Assembly: GCF_002102345.1 (NCBI RefSeq)
Contig: NZ_LQPP01000013.1
Location: 186,001 to 250,000 of the forward strand
DNA: 64,000 bases
Source of the DNA: Mycolicibacterium peregrinum
GTDB taxonomy: Bacteria > Actinomycetota > Actinomycetes > Mycobacteriales > Mycobacteriaceae
Direction: 5' to 3'
Position numbers and translations under genes: made by a program. Within the stretch, counting starts at the first letter, position 1, and the number at the start of each line of letters is the position of its first letter. The notes under the pieces were generated by a model, which worked only from the letters and a program-made list of their open reading frames with translations, was not told where the DNA came from and made no database searches. Below are positions 1 to 8,402 of this stretch, piece after piece.

Positions 1-44
1 TTTGTGCCCTGGCGATCGGGCTCAGAAGCAGCCACGATGAGGGT

Positions 45-944
45 GTGACTTCCTCGGACGCACCAGTAGTAGTCGGAATCAACGGCAGCGACGGCGCACT
101 CGACGCGGCCCGCTGGGCCGGCGCCGTCGCCGCCCGGTTCGGCGCGCCGCTGCGCATCGTGCACGCCTTACCGTCCATCGGCCGCAATCTGACCCAGACC
201 GCGGCCGCCCTGACCGCGGCGATGATGTCGTATCAGCGCGACATGGCCGAGGCGTTCCTCAAGGCAGCGGACGAGGCCGTGCGCGCCGATCAGCCCGAGC
301 TGTCGGTGTCCACGGTCTCTTTCAACGAACCCGCCGATCAGGTGCTGATCGAGGCCAGCCGGGAGGCCCGCCTGGTGGTCCTCGGCGGTAAGACCGTGAC
401 CCCGGCGGCGGCCCTGTTGATCGGGTCGACGGCGCTGGCCGTGGCGACCCGGGCCGCGTGCCCGGTGGTCGCCTTCCGCGGCGATCGGGTCGCCCCGGGG
501 GACGGCCCGGTCGTCGTCGGGGTCGACGACAGCCCGGCGGCCCAGGCGGCCCTGGAGACAGCATTCGATTTCGCGGAGCGGTTCGGGTTGCCGCTGACGG
601 CCGTGCGGTCGTTGTCGCTGGCCGCTCCGGCCGAGACGGGTGTGACCATTCCGCTGCTGATCGACTGGGATGGCGTGGAGTCCGCCGAACTGGCGGCCCT
701 GACCGAGACCGTCGACGCCCACGAGAAACGCCACCCCGCTGTCACCGCCAAGTGCTACGTCGAGCCGGACTCCCCTGGCAAGGCACTGCTGAAGCACGTC
801 GACGATTCCGGGCTCGTGGTGGTCGGGTCGCGTGGCCGCAACGCGCTGGCCGGTGTGCTGCTGGGCTCGACGAGCCTGAACCTGTTACACCACAGTCCGG
901 TACCGGTGATGATCTGTCGGGCACAAGGAGATTCGCATGAGTGA
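45..944 (+). CDS. Tandem universal stress protein (two UspA domains)
   Basis: The 299-residue product holds two UspA folds: residues 6-145 (opening VVVGINGSDGALDAARWA) and 155-295 (opening VVVGVDDSPAAQAALETA). The second ends in VVVGSRGRNALAGVLLGSTS, which fits the ATP-binding G-2x-G-9x-G(S/T) pattern; the first domain keeps only a shorter version (VVLGG...LIGSTA). Tandem USPs in mycobacteria bind ATP or cAMP and belong to hypoxia and dormancy responses; that is family knowledge. The GTG start has no clear ribosome site, and the last 8 bp overlap the next USP gene, so the two are probably co-transcribed. No DosR-type box fits in the 44 bases visible upstream. Target and partners are unknown. 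Confidence 0.93.
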   Translation: MTSSDAPVVVGINGSDGALDAARWAGAVAARFGAPLRIVHALPSIGRNLTQTAAALTAAMMSYQRDMAEAFLKAADEAVRADQPELSVSTVSFNEPADQVLIEASREARLVVLGGKTVTPAAALLIGSTALAVATRAACPVVAFRGDRVAPGDGPVVVGVDDSPAAQAALETAFDFAERFGLPLTAVRSLSLAAPAETGVTIPLLIDWDGVESAELAALTETVDAHEKRHPAVTAKCYVEPDSPGKALLKHVDDSGLVVVGSRGRNALAGVLLGSTSLNLLHHSPVPVMICRAQGDSHE

Positions 945-1809
945 GCACGACCGGTACGGCATCGTCGTCGGCGTTGACGGGTCGCCGGCATCGGACCACG
1001 CGGTGGCCTGGGCTGCCCAGGACGCGGCGTTGCGTGGTGTAGAGCTCACCCTGGTGCACGCCCTCCCCGGTGCCATGTCGCCGGTCTGGTTGGATGTGGC
1101 TCTGCCCCAGGACTATTGGGACTACCAGGACCAGCTGGGTCAGGATGTCCTCGATGCTGCCCGACGGATCGCCCAGGAGGCTGCAGGGGCGCATCCGCTT
1201 CACATCGTCGCCAAAGCTGTTCCGGGGCATGCGGTGGCCACACTGATCGAGTACTCGCGGCGCGCCGATCTGGTGGTCGTCGGTTCTCGTGGCCTGAGTA
1301 AATGGGGACGCCGGTTGCTCGGATCGGTGAGTTCGAGTCTGGCGCTCCATGCCCACGGTCCGATGGCGGTGATCCCCCACAATGAACGTCCGCCGACGGC
1401 GCCTGTCGTGGTCGGCGTCGACGGGTCACCCGCGTCTGAGCTCGCCACCGCGATCGCGTTCGACGAGGCCTCTCGGCGCGGTGTGGAGCTCGTGGTCCTG
1501 CACACCTGGACGGACTTGAACTTCGAGTTCCCCGCCGTCAAGTGGGAGGATCTGAGCAGCGAAGCTGAGCGTGCGCTGTCCGAACAGCTGGCCGGATGGG
1601 GCGAGAGGTACCCCGACGTCGCGGTCCGGCGGGTGGTCATGCCCGATGAGCCGGCTCGTCAATTGTTGGCCCAGGCCGAAACCGCGCAGCTCGTCGTGGT
1701 CGGCAACCGAGGTCGGGGCGGATTCGCCGGAATGCTGCTGGGCTCGGTCAGTTCCGCGGTGGTGCATTCATCCACCGCGCCGGTGATCGTTGCGCGGCAA
1801 CCCAACTGA
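937..1809 (+). CDS. Tandem universal stress protein (two UspA domains)
   Basis: This 290-residue cytosolic protein has UspA domains at about 7-145 (IVVGVDGSPASDHAVAWA) and 155-288 (VVVGVDGSPASELATAIA). Both end in a complete nucleotide loop (VVVGSRGLSKWGRRLLGSVS and VVVGNRGRGGFAGMLLGSVS), so both halves should bind ATP, unlike the preceding gene. It starts 8 bp inside the upstream USP gene, with AAGGAGA just before its ATG, which indicates translational coupling. The pair probably arose by duplication and likely serves stress or dormancy physiology. No enzymatic activity is predicted. Confidence 0.94.
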   Translation: MSEHDRYGIVVGVDGSPASDHAVAWAAQDAALRGVELTLVHALPGAMSPVWLDVALPQDYWDYQDQLGQDVLDAARRIAQEAAGAHPLHIVAKAVPGHAVATLIEYSRRADLVVVGSRGLSKWGRRLLGSVSSSLALHAHGPMAVIPHNERPPTAPVVVGVDGSPASELATAIAFDEASRRGVELVVLHTWTDLNFEFPAVKWEDLSSEAERALSEQLAGWGERYPDVAVRRVVMPDEPARQLLAQAETAQLVVVGNRGRGGFAGMLLGSVSSAVVHSSTAPVIVARQPN

Positions 1810-1873
1810 TTGGCGGCGATCCGCAAAGCAGAGAACCACAGCATTGGACGGCACAGTTCGCTAGATTTGGGGC

Positions 1874-2317
1874 GTGGCCGTGCAGGCATCACGCGAGGCG
1901 GTCTTCGATGCCTCGCCGGAGGCGATCATGGAGGTGCTCGCCGATGTTGACGCGCTGCCGTCCTGGTCTGCGCTGCACCGTCGCGTGAAGGTCATCGACC
2001 GCTATCCCGACGGCAGGCCCCACCACGTCAAGGCGACGATGCGGTTGCTGGGCATCACTGACAAAGAGGTGCTCGAGTTCCACTGGGGCGACCACTGGAT
2101 GGTGTGGGATGCCGAGCCCAACCTGCAGCAGCGTGGGCAGCACGTCGAATACAACCTGACGCCCGAGGTAGACCGGACGCGGGTGCGGTTCGACGTCATC
2201 GTCGACCTCGCGATGCCGATCCCGGAGTTTCTCATCAAACGTGCCAGGACCCTCGTCCTCGATGTGGCCATCGAGCGGTTGCAGCGACGCGTCATGAGTC
2301 ATTCACGGCACCGGTGA
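1874..2317 (+). CDS. SRPBCC/START-fold lipid-binding family protein
   Basis: The 147-residue protein begins AVQASREAVFDASPEAIMEVLADVDALPSW, the usual opening of polyketide-cyclase-like SRPBCC proteins, and covers the whole fold to a C-terminal helix. In M. tuberculosis similar proteins (Rv0854, Rv0856, Rv0857) lie near dapC, so this could be their counterpart. Such proteins enclose a hydrophobic ligand; the ligand here is unknown. The GTG start is preceded by TAGATT at 1862-1867, a plausible -10 box that would give a nearly leaderless message. It stands alone between the USP pair and the LLM gene. Confidence 0.85.
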   Translation: MAVQASREAVFDASPEAIMEVLADVDALPSWSALHRRVKVIDRYPDGRPHHVKATMRLLGITDKEVLEFHWGDHWMVWDAEPNLQQRGQHVEYNLTPEVDRTRVRFDVIVDLAMPIPEFLIKRARTLVLDVAIERLQRRVMSHSRHR

Positions 2318-2390
2318 ACGTCGCCCAGCCGAATTCGTAACTCTCCAGAGTCCGGCGCATCGTGATCGGAACGGAATAGCCGCGACTGCT

Positions 2391-3326
2391 GTGTCGGTTG
2401 GTGCCGGTATGCCGACCGGAGTCGTCCTCACCCTGAACCCGTCCGCCCCCAATGTCGTCGATGCCGCGATCACACAGGCCCGCACGGCGTATGCCGCCGG
2501 GGTCCGTCAGATCTGGGTGGCCCAACAGTTCGACGTCGACGCCATCACCCTGGCCGCGTTGATCGGGTCTGCGGTGCCCGGTCTCGGTGTCGGCACTTCG
2601 GTGGTGCCGCTCAATCCCCGTCACCCCCTGGTGGTGGCGTCCGCGGCACAGACCGCGCAGGCCGGCACTCACGGAAACTTCACGCTCGGGATCGGCCTCG
2701 GTTCGCACGCGCCCGAGCAACGGGCATTCGGCACGGTGTGGCCGGATCCGGTCGGCCGCTTGCGCGAGCACCTCCAGGTGCTCCGAGCGATCTTCGACGG
2801 CGGTGCGGTCGACTTCCACGGCGCCGAGTTCACCGCGAGCCCGGAGTGGCCCGTCCACGTCGCAGGAGGTACTCCGGTCCCGGTGTTCGTGGCCGCCATG
2901 GGTCCGAAAGCCCTTCAGGTGACCGGTGAGCTGGCTGACGGGACACTGCCGTTTCTCGCCGGGCCACGCACGGTAGGCGACTTCATCGTGCCGACGATCA
3001 CCGCGGCGGCCACAGCTGTGGGACGCCCGCAACCTCGGGTGGTGGCCATGGTGCCGGCGCTCGTCGACACCGACGCCGACGCCGCCCGAGACGCCGCCGC
3101 GCAGCGGCTGGAGTTCTACGAGACCATCCCGTCGTATCAGAAAGTCATTGCCCGCGAACAGGTTTCCTGTGTTGCCGAACTCGCCGCGGTCGGGTCGGCG
3201 GAGCAGGTCCGGGCACAGTTGCAGCGCTACCTCGACGCCGGCGCCACCGACGTGGCGCTCAGCCCGATCCGGACCGAACCGGAGGATCTGGCCGCGCTGT
3301 GGGCGGTGGCCGCCACACTGCCCTAG
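2391..3326 (+). CDS. LLM-class F420-dependent oxidoreductase
   Basis: This is a luciferase-like TIM-barrel protein of about 311 residues. Hallmarks are the N-terminal strand GVVLTLNPSAPN, the LGVGTSVVPLNPRHPLVVA segment, the LGIGLGSHAPEQ glycine loop and PVFVAAMGPKALQVTGELADG near the cofactor pocket. Mycobacterial members of this subfamily generally use deazaflavin F420 for hydride transfer; the substrate cannot be read from sequence. The start is GTG 2391 or ATG 2409; neither has a good ribosome site and the domain begins after the ATG. It runs into the convergent membrane-sensor gene and shares the CTAG at 3323-3326 with it. Confidence 0.88.
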   Translation: MSVGAGMPTGVVLTLNPSAPNVVDAAITQARTAYAAGVRQIWVAQQFDVDAITLAALIGSAVPGLGVGTSVVPLNPRHPLVVASAAQTAQAGTHGNFTLGIGLGSHAPEQRAFGTVWPDPVGRLREHLQVLRAIFDGGAVDFHGAEFTASPEWPVHVAGGTPVPVFVAAMGPKALQVTGELADGTLPFLAGPRTVGDFIVPTITAAATAVGRPQPRVVAMVPALVDTDADAARDAAAQRLEFYETIPSYQKVIAREQVSCVAELAAVGSAEQVRAQLQRYLDAGATDVALSPIRTEPEDLAALWAVAATLP

Positions 3327-4837
3327 TCGGTGGGAATTTGGTTCCGCATCGCGTAGGCGACAGCCACGGCCAGTGCCGGCTGCTTGGTGCCGCACACGTC
3401 GACTGCAACAACGATGTTGGACTTGGCGGCCAGCGCTTGTGTGCAGTCCGGGGTCGCGTTAGAGGATGCCGAATCAGACATGGACAGAATGCGTTCCTGT
3501 ACTCCGAGAGTTCCGAGGGTGCGAGTCTGTGCGTCGCCGTGGCGGTTCACCGCGGCGGTCTTGCCCGTGCACGCGTTCCAGCGGTCCAGAGCGCCGGCCA
3601 TGAACTCCTCGGCCTGGGCAGGGTTGTCGAACATCATGGCGCGTTCGCGTACCCAGGCGCCGTCGCCGGTGAACTCACGTCCGCGAGCAATCGGCGTTTT
3701 CGTCAGAAAGTCTTCGGGGACACACTCGTTGGGTGTGGCCGTGTTGTCACGGTCGGGCGTGATCGTGTCGGGGCCGGTGACGCTCAGGCGGTCCGCGCCC
3801 GACAGCGTCTGGGTGGTCTCCGCGCTGAGCAGGACGGATTCGAGGTCGGAGGGCTGGAAGACCCGCACCACTTCCGGGCACTGCCAGTACGGGTCGACGG
3901 TGCCGCCTTTTGCCACCTGGGTCGAGTTCACGACACCCGTGATGCGGTGTGACGCATCGGGTGTCACCGTGATGGCGTAGCCATTCTCGCGCGACCACCG
4001 GGCCGGCACCAGCACATAACGACCGCCGTGCGCTTCCAGGACACGCAGACATTGGTAGCGATAGACCGGGGCCGCGGGCGGGCCCTCCGCGGGCAGGATC
4101 GACTTCTTGACGAGCGAGCCCGGAATGCCCAGTACCTCGGTGGTGTCCAACTGCACTGCGGTGTATTCACCGTCGGCGGCCCACAGCACGCCTGCGGCGA
4201 AGGCTCCGTCGCGCTTGCCCTGATCGGATGCGTAGATCTTCGTGACCCAGAACAAGGCCGCGACCGTGGTGATCACCGCGAGCACGAGCATCGTCCGCTC
4301 GGCGATCTTCGGTAGCCGCCCCAGGCTGCCGATGCCGCCAGTGAGGGCCAGCACCGAATAGCCCGCCGCGAGCAGCGCGATGCCCGCCACGATCAGCCCC
4401 GCCATATAGATCGGGGGAGCACCTTTGATAACCAAGTTGATCATGCTGTACTCGGACGTCAGCCAGATGACGGCAACGATCAACCCCGCCGCACCTGCGG
4501 CCGCTGACAGCCAGGCGACGGTGCGGAGTAACGGAATTCGACGTTCTGAGGCCGCCCAACGCCGAACACCCACAGTCAGAGCCACCAGCAATGCCATCAC
4601 GATGAGCACGCGAAAGGCGGCGAAGAAGAACACCCTGATGGTGGTGACGGCGTAGTCGGCCGACGTGTATCCCAGGGTCGACGGGTCGACGCCGAAGTAG
4701 TGCAGTCGGTCGTGGATGAACAGCAGACCGTAGAAGTAACACAGCCCGGTGATCAGCGATGTCGGTGCCACGACCAGGGCGGCCAGGCTCAGCCACCGTT
4801 CGGCGGACTGGGGGAGCGACCTTGTCTCGTCGCTCAC
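3323..4837 (-). CDS. Multi-spanning membrane protein with PknH-type extracellular sensor domain
   Basis: The 504-residue product has about five hydrophobic helices in residues 15-220, a middle segment at 220-330, and a C-terminal region (about 335-500) resembling the extracellular sensor domain of kinase PknH: LLSAETTQTLSG opening, FDNPAQAEEFMAGALDRWNAC core, and a late CTQALAAKSNIVVAVDVCG pair of cysteines. In mycobacteria that domain occurs on PknH and on many lipoproteins; its ligand is not established. Fusion to several membrane helices with no kinase is unusual. The GTG start overlaps the stop of the upstream Thr-rich lipoprotein (GTGA), so the two form an operon. Function unknown. Confidence 0.8.
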   Translation of the reverse strand: MSDETRSLPQSAERWLSLAALVVAPTSLITGLCYFYGLLFIHDRLHYFGVDPSTLGYTSADYAVTTIRVFFFAAFRVLIVMALLVALTVGVRRWAASERRIPLLRTVAWLSAAAGAAGLIVAVIWLTSEYSMINLVIKGAPPIYMAGLIVAGIALLAAGYSVLALTGGIGSLGRLPKIAERTMLVLAVITTVAALFWVTKIYASDQGKRDGAFAAGVLWAADGEYTAVQLDTTEVLGIPGSLVKKSILPAEGPPAAPVYRYQCLRVLEAHGGRYVLVPARWSRENGYAITVTPDASHRITGVVNSTQVAKGGTVDPYWQCPEVVRVFQPSDLESVLLSAETTQTLSGADRLSVTGPDTITPDRDNTATPNECVPEDFLTKTPIARGREFTGDGAWVRERAMMFDNPAQAEEFMAGALDRWNACTGKTAAVNRHGDAQTRTLGTLGVQERILSMSDSASSNATPDCTQALAAKSNIVVAVDVCGTKQPALAVAVAYAMRNQIPTD

Positions 4838-5157
4838 GATGGCGGTGTCGCCGGCGATGTGGTGGTGGTGGTCGGAAGCGTCGTGGTGGTCGTGGTGGTG
4901 GGGGCAAGCGTCGTGGTCGTTGGCGGGGTCGTCGTCGGGTGCGTGAATCCCACGCCCGAGGTCGTCGTCGGGTCCGAGTACGCGGTCGTCGTTGTCGTGA
5001 TGGTCGTCGTAGGCAGCGGAACCGTCCCGGTCGTCGGGGTGTGCGTCGTCGTCGGGTCGGTGTGGTTCTGTTGTCCGCCACAGGCCACCGCCAGCACTGC
5101 CGATAACGCAAGCGCTCCGATCCCCGCCGCGCGCCCCACCGTCGATCCGACGTTCAT
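4834..5157 (-). CDS. Threonine-rich lipoprotein
   Basis: The product has 107 residues when started at the ATG before NVGSTVGRAAGIGALALSA, which gives a signal peptide ending in lipobox LAVAC; starts further upstream would bury this signal. After the cysteine the mature protein is almost entirely Thr, Pro and Ser, with runs of five or six threonines, like a glycosylated cell-wall spacer (mycobacterial Thr/Pro stretches are often O-mannosylated). The coding DNA is a GTCGTGGTGG-like slippery repeat on the plus strand. It is translationally coupled to the membrane sensor protein downstream. No catalytic domain is present; a tether or exposed stalk is the best guess. Confidence 0.72.
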   Translation of the reverse strand: MNVGSTVGRAAGIGALALSAVLAVACGGQQNHTDPTTTHTPTTGTVPLPTTTITTTTTAYSDPTTTSGVGFTHPTTTPPTTTTLAPTTTTTTTLPTTTTTSPATPPS

Positions 5158-5331
5158 CAGGCCTCCCACCAGTGTCTTTACGATGGTGGCAAATTTGGGA
5201 AGGTTGCGCGCGAGTATCGGACTACTCGATTCTCGGAGGTCCCCGTCGAAGATGGCTGTACCACTCGAACGCCTGCGGCGTGCCGGAATGGAGCAGCAAA
5301 GTGTCGTGATCTGTGGTCGATTCTTTACAGG

Positions 5332-5778
5332 ATGACAACCTGCCGCCTTCGGGCGGGCTGGCAGCATGGCAGGCCACACGCCACTTCGTCCAAAGGGGTG
5401 AACGCCTTGTCCCGCACGCTGTTCGACAGGCAGCCGCCGCTGGAATTCGTTGCGCGACAGGCGATCCGCGATACCCCTGTCAGCCGCCCGGCGATTCCGT
5501 TCTACCGCTCACCCCGCAACCTGCCGCCACCCGCGTTCGATGAGTGGAGCTGGCAGTTGCACGGCCTCTGCCGGGACCATCCGGCAGAGGTGTTCTTCCC
5601 GGAGGAGCTTCGGGGTCGCCCGCTGCGCAGGCGCGAGGACGCGGCCAAGGCGATCTGCCGGGCCTGTCCGGTGCTGGACCGGTGCCGCTCGCACGCCCTC
5701 TCCGCTCCCGAGCCGTACGGCATCTGGGGAGCGATGACGGCCCGGGAGCGGGCCATCAAGCTGAGCGACGAACGCTAG
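5332..5778 (+). CDS. WhiB-family iron-sulfur regulator, WhiB3-like
   Basis: The four cluster cysteines are C80, C109, C112 and C118 (C-x28-C-x2-C-x5-C). They lie in EWSWQLHGLCRDHPAEVFF, which resembles the NADIWNWQLQGLC start of WhiB3, followed by RSHAL...EPYGIWGAMTARER. The usual G(V/I)WGG turn reads GIWGA here, so the last glycine is replaced. WhiB proteins carry a redox- and NO-sensitive 4Fe-4S cluster and modulate transcription with SigA. The N-terminus is uncertain: ATG 5332 is given, but GTG 5398 and TTG 5407 lie just after an AAAGGGG ribosome site and would yield about 125 residues. Its stop shares the CTAG at 5775-5778 with dapC. Confidence 0.9.
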   Translation: MTTCRLRAGWQHGRPHATSSKGVNALSRTLFDRQPPLEFVARQAIRDTPVSRPAIPFYRSPRNLPPPAFDEWSWQLHGLCRDHPAEVFFPEELRGRPLRRREDAAKAICRACPVLDRCRSHALSAPEPYGIWGAMTARERAIKLSDER

Positions 5779-6971
5779 ACCCGCAACGCCCCGAGTCGGC
5801 GGATCGCCTCCTCCATGGTCTCGTCGCGTTTGCAGAAAGCGAAGCGCACCAAGTGATTCCACAGATCAGCGTGCGGGGCTGTACCGGATGTCGCCGGCAG
5901 TCCGGCTCCGGCGGACTCGCAGAAGGCTGACATCGGGATCGCGGCCACCCCGGCCTTGTACGGCAGTTCGGCGCAGAACTGCGTGCTGTCCGTATAGCCC
6001 AGTGGCCGTGGGTCGGCGCACAGGAAGTAGGTGCCGTGACTGTCGTGCACCTCGAACCCGATGTCGGCCAGTGCGTTGCCCAGTCGATCTCGCTTGGCCT
6101 GGAACGACTCCCGGAGGCCGGCCACCCACGCGTCCTCGTGATTGAGCGCGTGGGCCACCGCAGGCTGGAACGGCCCGCCGCCCACGTAGCTCAGGTACTG
6201 CTTGGCGGCACGCACCCCGGCGACCAGTTCGGCCGGCCCGCAGGCCCAGCCGATCTTCCAGCCGGTCACGTTGAACATCTTGGCCGCGCTGGAAATGGTC
6301 ACGGTGCGCTCGGCCATACCGGGGTAGGCGGCCAGGGGAAGGTGCGCGACGCCGAACACCAACTGCTCGTAGACCTCGTCGGTGATCACCAGCAGGTCGT
6401 GTTCGATGGCCAGCGCTGCGATGGTGCGTAGCTCCGCGTCGGACGCCACGGCACCGGTGGGATTGTGCGGCGAGTTGAGGATCAGCGCCCGGGTCTTGGG
6501 CGTGATGGCGCGGCGCAGGCCCTCGGTGTCGATCGCGAACCCGGCACCATCTGCCACCAGCGGCACGGCTTTCCGTATGCATCCGGCCATGGCGATCACG
6601 GGGGAGTAGGAGTCGTAGAACGGCTCGATCACCAACACTTCAGAGCCGGGTTCGACCAGGCCGAGGACAGATGCGGCGATGGCCTCGGTGGCACCGACGG
6701 TCACCAGCACCTCGGTGTCGGGGTCATAGTCGATCCCGTAGTGCCGTTTGCGCTGTGCAGCGATGGCCTGGCGCAACTCGGGGATGCCCAGGCCGGGCGG
6801 GTACTGGTTGTGGCCCTCAGCGATGGCGTTCTGCGCCACTCTGAGCATCTCGGCCGGGCCGTCCTCGTCGGGAAAACCCTGGCCGAGGTTGACCGCGCCC
6901 AGCCGACTGGCCAGTGCAGACATCTCCGCGAAGATGGTGACGGCGAAGGGCTGCAGCCGTGTGACAGTCAT
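5775..6971 (-). CDS. dapC: N-succinyldiaminopimelate aminotransferase DapC
   Basis: This 398-residue fold-type I aminotransferase shows the class I/II features in order: NLGQGFPDEDGP, NQYPPGLGIPELR, NSPHNPTGA at 166-174, ITDEVYEQLVF, and SSAAKMFNVTGWKIGW with the PLP lysine at K231. It transfers the amino group from glutamate in lysine/meso-diaminopimelate synthesis, feeding peptidoglycan. Its position next to fadA matches Rv0858c in M. tuberculosis. The ATG at 6971 before TVTRLQPFA is preferred because the 13 upstream residues look non-native. Close relatives include kynurenine aminotransferases, so substrate assignment rests on synteny. Confidence 0.9.
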   Translation of the reverse strand: MTVTRLQPFAVTIFAEMSALASRLGAVNLGQGFPDEDGPAEMLRVAQNAIAEGHNQYPPGLGIPELRQAIAAQRKRHYGIDYDPDTEVLVTVGATEAIAASVLGLVEPGSEVLVIEPFYDSYSPVIAMAGCIRKAVPLVADGAGFAIDTEGLRRAITPKTRALILNSPHNPTGAVASDAELRTIAALAIEHDLLVITDEVYEQLVFGVAHLPLAAYPGMAERTVTISSAAKMFNVTGWKIGWACGPAELVAGVRAAKQYLSYVGGGPFQPAVAHALNHEDAWVAGLRESFQAKRDRLGNALADIGFEVHDSHGTYFLCADPRPLGYTDSTQFCAELPYKAGVAAIPMSAFCESAGAGLPATSGTAPHADLWNHLVRFAFCKRDETMEEAIRRLGALRV

Positions 6972-7026
6972 GTTGCATGAGGCTAATGCGGGAATGATTG
7001 CCGCGCCCACGACGCTTTAGAGCGGC

Positions 7027-8133
7027 GTGAGCTACAAACTGAACGCCGACGCCGCACTGCTTCAGCCGATCCAGGTCGGCGACACCGTCGCTACCAACCG
7101 TCTGTTCATGGCACCGCTGACGCGTTCGCGCGCCGATGCCGACGGGACCCCGTCGCCGCTGGCCGCGCAGTACTACACGCAGCGTGCGGGGGCGGGCGTG
7201 ATCATCAGCGAGGCCACCGCCGTCGCGGAGACCGCCAACGGCGCCTACATGAACACCCCAGGCATCTACACCGATCGCCACCAGCACGGCTGGGCCGAGA
7301 TCGCCGATTCGGTGCACGCCGCCGGGGGCAAGATGTTCGTCCAGCTGTGGCACGTCGGCCGGATGGCTCACCCCGACATCAGCGGGTTCGAACCCGTCGC
7401 GCCCTCGGCGATCGCCGCCGACATGGTCACCCACACACCCACCGGCAAGAAGCCGCTGCAGACCCCGCGAGCCCTCGAAACCGCTGAGATCCCCGCGATC
7501 GTCGAGCAGTTCCGGGCCGCCGCGCGCCGGGCGATCGACGCAGGCATGGACGGTGTCGAGATCCACGGCGCCAACGGCTACCTGCTGCACGAGTTCGCCT
7601 CAGATGTGGTCAACCAGCGAACCGATGCCTACGGCGGCTCTCCCGAGAACCGGGCGCGGCTGACCGCCGAGGTCGTTGAGGCCGTCGTCGAGGAGATCGG
7701 CGCGGGCCGGGTTGGGCTGCGGATCTCGCCCGGAAACTCGGCGGGCGACATGCACGAGAACGACCCCGTGAGCACCTACGAGGCGCTGTTGGAGCGGATC
7801 GCGCCGCTGGGACTCGCCTACCTGCACGTGGTGATCGACCCGGGCACTCGGACCTTTGGAGCCATCCGGGCCTTGTGGTCGGGGACCTTCGTCCTCAACA
7901 CCGGCCGTGGCAACGGCACTGATTTCTCTGCGCTGGAGGGCTACGCCGAGTGGGGCGCGATCAGCGCGGCTGCGGTGGGGCGGGCGTTCCTGGCCAACCC
8001 GGACCTGATCGACCGGCTGATCCTCGGCGCCGAACTCAACGAGCCCGACGTGTCGACCTTCTACGCCCCAGGGCCGGTGGGCTACACCGACTACCCCTCG
8101 CTGATCGAGATCGAGGAGCCCCGCTCGGCCTGA
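7027..8133 (+). CDS. Old yellow enzyme-type alkene reductase (NADH:flavin oxidoreductase)
   Basis: The 368-residue FMN TIM-barrel starts with LLQPIQVGDTVATNRLFMAPLTRSRA and contains QLWHVGRMAHP, the active-site segment VEIHGANGYLLHEFASDVVNQRTDAYGGSPENR, and the late FMN-phosphate loops LNTGRGNGTDF and AAAVGRAFLANPDL. The H-x-x-N pair in EIHGANGY fits the substrate hydrogen-bonding site of the family. These enzymes reduce activated alkenes, nitro-esters or quinones with NAD(P)H. The start is GTG, divergent from dapC across 55 bp. The physiological substrate is unknown. Confidence 0.92.
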   Translation: MSYKLNADAALLQPIQVGDTVATNRLFMAPLTRSRADADGTPSPLAAQYYTQRAGAGVIISEATAVAETANGAYMNTPGIYTDRHQHGWAEIADSVHAAGGKMFVQLWHVGRMAHPDISGFEPVAPSAIAADMVTHTPTGKKPLQTPRALETAEIPAIVEQFRAAARRAIDAGMDGVEIHGANGYLLHEFASDVVNQRTDAYGGSPENRARLTAEVVEAVVEEIGAGRVGLRISPGNSAGDMHENDPVSTYEALLERIAPLGLAYLHVVIDPGTRTFGAIRALWSGTFVLNTGRGNGTDFSALEGYAEWGAISAAAVGRAFLANPDLIDRLILGAELNEPDVSTFYAPGPVGYTDYPSLIEIEEPRSA

Positions 8134-8285
8134 GGTGTGCGCCTGAGGTGGGCGTCGTGAATTGTGCGCCTTGAGGCGTGCGCCGTTTCCTACACCTGTG
8201 TCGCTGCGCCACGCGATGCACAACCCTCAGGTCGAAATCCGCGACGAGTCCGTCGACCACCGGTTCAAAGAGATGCTGAGCACAG

Positions 8286-8305
8286 GCCCAACCAACGGGT
8301 TGGGC
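8286..8305. promoter_or_regulatory. Perfect 8-bp-stem palindrome upstream of fadA
   Basis: GCCCAACC, a 4-base loop AACG, then GGTTGGGC, 97 bp before the fadA start. A TACGCT at 8313-8318 could be a -10 box, which would place the palindrome over the -35 region, as expected for a repressor operator. It has no T-tract, so a terminator for the preceding reductase gene is less likely. No regulator is assigned. Confidence 0.4.
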
Positions 8306-8402
8306 GAGGCTGCTACGCTGCCGTTCAGAGGACTGCCCACATTCGCTGGGCGGTTCCACAACCCAACCTGAACCTGGACGCCGATACGGCAGGGGAGCAG
8401 AC

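Noticed and set aside
1-44. DosR box upstream of the USP pair
   Set aside because: The visible 44 bases contain no match to the palindromic DosR motif; upstream sequence is not available.
4700-5335. Val-rich plus-strand open frame opposite the Thr-rich lipoprotein
   Set aside because: The valine runs are just the complement of threonine codons; there is no ribosome site and the lipobox on the minus strand is decisive.
8162-8371. Small open frame between the alkene reductase and fadA
   Set aside because: It has no ribosome site or recognisable protein features and covers the palindrome and promoter candidate.
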